64,000 nucleotides of DNA from Nocardia kruczakiae NBRC 101016 (lineage in GTDB: Bacteria; Actinomycetota; Actinomycetes; Mycobacteriales; Mycobacteriaceae). The position numbers were made by a program, and so were the translations under genes. The stretch lies in assembly GCF_001612965.1 (NCBI RefSeq), contig NZ_BDBL01000006.1, forward strand, positions 124,001 to 188,000, in the 5' to 3' direction. The notes below the pieces were generated by a model, which saw nothing but the letters and a program-made list of their open reading frames with translations, was not told the origin of the DNA and ran no database searches. How positions within the stretch are numbered: position 1 is the first letter of the stretch; each line of letters opens with the position of its first letter. This document shows positions 61,816-64,000 of the stretch, in pieces.

Positions 61816-62883
61816 ATGCATTGGGAACTGTCCGAGGAACAGGAACTGTTCGCCGCATCCCTGCGCGAGTGGCTCACGGCGAAATTCCCGACCGAGGCCG
61901 TGCGGAAACTGCAGGCCGGCGAGGATCCGGATCGGTTCACCGAAGCTCTGATCAAAGAGGGCTGGTGGGGTGTCGGCTACCCCGAGGAAGTCTCGGGAGA
62001 AGGTGGCGGAGTCCTCGAGTTGGCCTTGGCCGCACGGGAATTCGGCCGCGCGGCGGTGCCCGACTCGCGGTGGCTGGCGGCCGCCCTCGTCGCGCCGTCG
62101 CTCACCCGGCAGGAACTGGGCGACCAGCTTGCCGGCGCGAAGCGATTCACCCTGGCAATCCGTGCCGACCGTGTACCGGCCTTCGAGCCGCTGGTCGCGC
62201 AGGGCGTTAGGCTCACCGGAACCGTCCGCCACGTCGTCGGCGCCCGCGGGACAGATGTGTTCGTTGTACCGGTGACAGGACCGGAAGGGCTCGGCTTAGC
62301 GCGTGTTTCGGCCGCCAGTGCCGCAATCGGAGAAGACCGTCTGCTCGACCGTTCGCGCGACGCGGCCACCGTCGAGTTCACCGCCGCACCGATCCTCGAC
62401 ACCGTTCCCGCGGACGAGGCGTCGCTGTCGCGGACCACGACGCTGGCCGGGGTGCTGGTGGCCGCCGATGCGCTGGGCAGCGCCGAGCGCATGCTCGAAC
62501 TCGCCGTCGAATACAGCAAGCAGCGCAAGCAATTCGGGCAGTTCATCGGCTCGTTCCAGGCGGTCAAGCATGCGGCGGCGCAGATGCTGGTGACGGTGGA
62601 GGCGTCGTACTCGACAGCGCTGTACGCCGCGGCCGCGCTCGACGCGGGAATCGACGACGCCGCGACCATCGCCGCGGTCGCCAAGGCTCAGGTGACCCGG
62701 ACGGTGGCCGACCTCGCGGAATCGGCACTCACCGTGCACGGCGCGATCGGATACACCTGGGAACACGATCTGCACCTGTTCTACAAGCGCGCCAAACTCG
62801 ACCGCACGCTGTTCGGCCCGCCGCCGGTCTGGAACGAGCGCATCGCGGCGGCGCTGCTGGACGAGCCGGTCCGGCAAGGCTGA
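61816..62883 (+). CDS. Acyl-CoA dehydrogenase (ACAD-c, short chain partner)
   Basis: A 355-residue acyl-CoA dehydrogenase-like protein. The C-terminal domain QRKQFGQFIGSFQAVKH and VHGAIGYTWEHDLHLFYKRAK are typical of FadE28-like subunits, and it is shorter than standard enzymes, as those are. The middle beta domain is divergent. GAGGAGCAAGCG precedes the ATG. I infer a heteromeric dehydrogenase with ACAD-b. Confidence 0.82.
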   Translation: MHWELSEEQELFAASLREWLTAKFPTEAVRKLQAGEDPDRFTEALIKEGWWGVGYPEEVSGEGGGVLELALAAREFGRAAVPDSRWLAAALVAPSLTRQELGDQLAGAKRFTLAIRADRVPAFEPLVAQGVRLTGTVRHVVGARGTDVFVVPVTGPEGLGLARVSAASAAIGEDRLLDRSRDAATVEFTAAPILDTVPADEASLSRTTTLAGVLVAADALGSAERMLELAVEYSKQRKQFGQFIGSFQAVKHAAAQMLVTVEASYSTALYAAAALDAGIDDAATIAAVAKAQVTRTVADLAESALTVHGAIGYTWEHDLHLFYKRAKLDRTLFGPPPVWNERIAAALLDEPVRQG

Positions 62884-62897
62884 CACTTGCAACTTTT

Positions 62898-62923
62898 GGT
62901 CAGTCCATTGGTATAGTTGGCTT
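62898..62923 (+). promoter_or_regulatory. Operator I of the shared 26-bp block
   Basis: GGTCAGTCC - 12 bases - GGCTT. TTGCAA (62887-62892), 19 bases, TATAGT (62912-62917) form a promoter with the -10 in the spacer. ACAD-d starts 23 bases on. Confidence 0.6.
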
Positions 62924-62945
62924 AATTGATGGATGGAGTACGGGC

Positions 62946-64000
62946 GTGGATTTCCAACTGACAGAGGATCAAGTCACGATTCGTGACGCGGTCGCCGAAC
63001 TGGCGGCCAAGTTCAACGACCAGTACTGGCAGGAGAAGGACGAGAAGCACGAATTCCCGACGGAGTTCTACAACGCGTTCGCCCAGGGCGGCTGGCTGGG
63101 GATCACCACGCCCGAGGAGTACGGCGGACACGGATACGGCATCACCGAGGCCTCGCTTCTGCTGGAACAGGTGGCCGCCTCCGGTGCCGGGATGAACGGC
63201 GCCAGCTCGATGCACCTGTCGATCTTCGGTATGCATCCGGTGATCGTGCACGGCAGCGAAGAGCTCAAGCAGCGCACGCTGCCACGCATCGTGAGCGGCG
63301 ATCTGCACGTGTGCTTCGGCGTGACCGAACCAGGCGCCGGCCTCGACACCACGAAGATCACCACCTTCGCCCGGCGCGAGGGCGACAAGTACATCGTCAA
63401 CGGACGCAAGGTCTGGATTTCCAAGGCGGTGGAGTCGGAGAAGATTCTGCTGCTGACCCGCACCCAGAAGTTCGAGGATTCGCCACGCAAAACCGACGGC
63501 ATGACGCTGTTTCTCACCGATCTCGATCGCGACCGGGTGGACATCCGTCCCATCAAGAAGATGGGCCGCAATGCGGTGACCTCCAACGAGCTTTTCATCG
63601 ACAATCTCGAGATCCCCGTCGAGGACCGGGTCGGCGAAGAGGGTAAAGGTTTCACCTACATCCTCGACGGGCTCAATCCCGAACGGATGCTGGTCGCGGC
63701 CGAAGCGCTGGGCATCGGGCGGGCCGCGCTGCGCGCCGGTGTGCGCTACGGCAACGACCGTGAGGTGTTCGGCCGCCAGATCGGCAAGAACCAGGGCATC
63801 CAGTTCCCCCTCGCCGACTCGCTCGCCCGCCTCGACGCGGCGGAACTGATGCTGCGCAAAGCCACCTGGCTCTACGACAACGGCAAATCGTGCGGCCGCG
63901 AGGCCAACACCGCCAAATACCTGTGCGCCGACGCGGGTTTCGAAGCGGCCGACCGTGCCCTGCAGACCCACGGCGGCATGGGCTACTCCGAAGAATACAA
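62946..64000 (+). CDS. Acyl-CoA dehydrogenase (ACAD-d), 3' end beyond the window
   Basis: The first 351 residues of a typical acyl-CoA dehydrogenase. VDFQLTEDQVTIRDAVAE opens it, CFGVTEPGAGLDTTKI lines the FAD site, and the C-terminal domain reaches ALQTHGGMGYSEEY at the edge. The start is a GTG at 62946, seven bases after GGAG. It has its own promoter with operator I, so it begins a new transcript that continues to the right. Confidence 0.88.
   Translation, partial: MDFQLTEDQVTIRDAVAELAAKFNDQYWQEKDEKHEFPTEFYNAFAQGGWLGITTPEEYGGHGYGITEASLLLEQVAASGAGMNGASSMHLSIFGMHPVIVHGSEELKQRTLPRIVSGDLHVCFGVTEPGAGLDTTKITTFARREGDKYIVNGRKVWISKAVESEKILLLTRTQKFEDSPRKTDGMTLFLTDLDRDRVDIRPIKKMGRNAVTSNELFIDNLEIPVEDRVGEEGKGFTYILDGLNPERMLVAAEALGIGRAALRAGVRYGNDREVFGRQIGKNQGIQFPLADSLARLDAAELMLRKATWLYDNGKSCGREANTAKYLCADAGFEAADRALQTHGGMGYSEEY

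Noticed and set aside
1..64000. CRISPR arrays, tRNA or rRNA genes, phage or conjugation genes
   Set aside because: Looked for by eye on both strands; no regular repeat-spacer pattern, tRNA cloverleaf or rRNA core, integrase or relaxase was seen. Structured RNAs could still be missed without a covariance search.

Overview
The window is high-GC actinobacterial DNA with short intergenic gaps, many GTG starts and ATGA/GTGA stop-start overlaps. An MspA-type porin, a complete yrbE-mce operon with Mce-associated membrane proteins, and many acyl-CoA dehydrogenases, MaoC hydratases and CoA ligases point to a mycolic-acid-bearing member of the Mycobacteriales. Nocardia or a close relative is my best guess, but no rRNA or other marker is present to prove it.

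Left part (1-17 kb): housekeeping and ion transport. It holds a truncated membrane protein, a GPP34 protein, a DedA protein, an orphan histidine kinase, an MspA porin, a Kup potassium transporter, an Nramp-related transporter and a NiCoT nickel/cobalt transporter. The Nramp-related gene has a composite leader on the minus strand: an M-box magnesium riboswitch (10967-11132), a 27-codon proline-rich upstream ORF (10789-10872) and a strong hairpin (10742-10768). This argues that the transporter moves Mg2+. Next come a secreted lipase broken by a frameshift and an amber codon, an intact monoacylglycerol-lipase-like hydrolase, a CoA-ligase remnant and a cell-wall hydrolase.

Central part (17-52 kb): two paralogous oxidation modules. 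Each has a P450 resembling the CYP108 (P450terp, alpha-terpineol) family, a 2Fe-2S ferredoxin, a ferredoxin reductase, a zinc alcohol dehydrogenase, an aldehyde dehydrogenase and a pair of overlapping LuxR-type regulators. This is the logic of the Pseudomonas terp operon: methyl to alcohol to aldehyde to acid. Module 1 (17-37 kb) contains a full Mce importer (yrbEA, yrbEB, mceA-F, two Mce-associated proteins and its own ATPase mceG), suggesting dedicated uptake of the hydrophobic substrate. Module 2 (43.9-51.8 kb) lacks mce. Between them lie a PlsB-like acyltransferase, a frameshifted gpsA, truncated gene fragments at 39.2 kb, and an acyl-CoA dehydrogenase/SDR operon.

Right part (52-64 kb): a CoA-thioester branch with a MaoC hydratase plus CitE-like lyase, a CoA ligase operon, a MaoC pair, and three acyl-CoA dehydrogenases with a second CoA synthetase. 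The acids made by the P450/ADH/ALDH modules could be activated and beta-oxidised here. The last gene runs off the right edge.

Regulation: a 26-bp block, GGTCNNACC, a 12-bp spacer usually carrying a -10-like hexamer, then a GGTCC-like end, recurs at nine places. It precedes both LuxR pairs, the lipase pseudogene and the promoters of the CoA branch. It looks like the operator of a single unlinked repressor commanding the locus, with the LuxR pairs as a probable second tier. No identity values or database results were available; family assignments rest on motifs and remembered family sequences.
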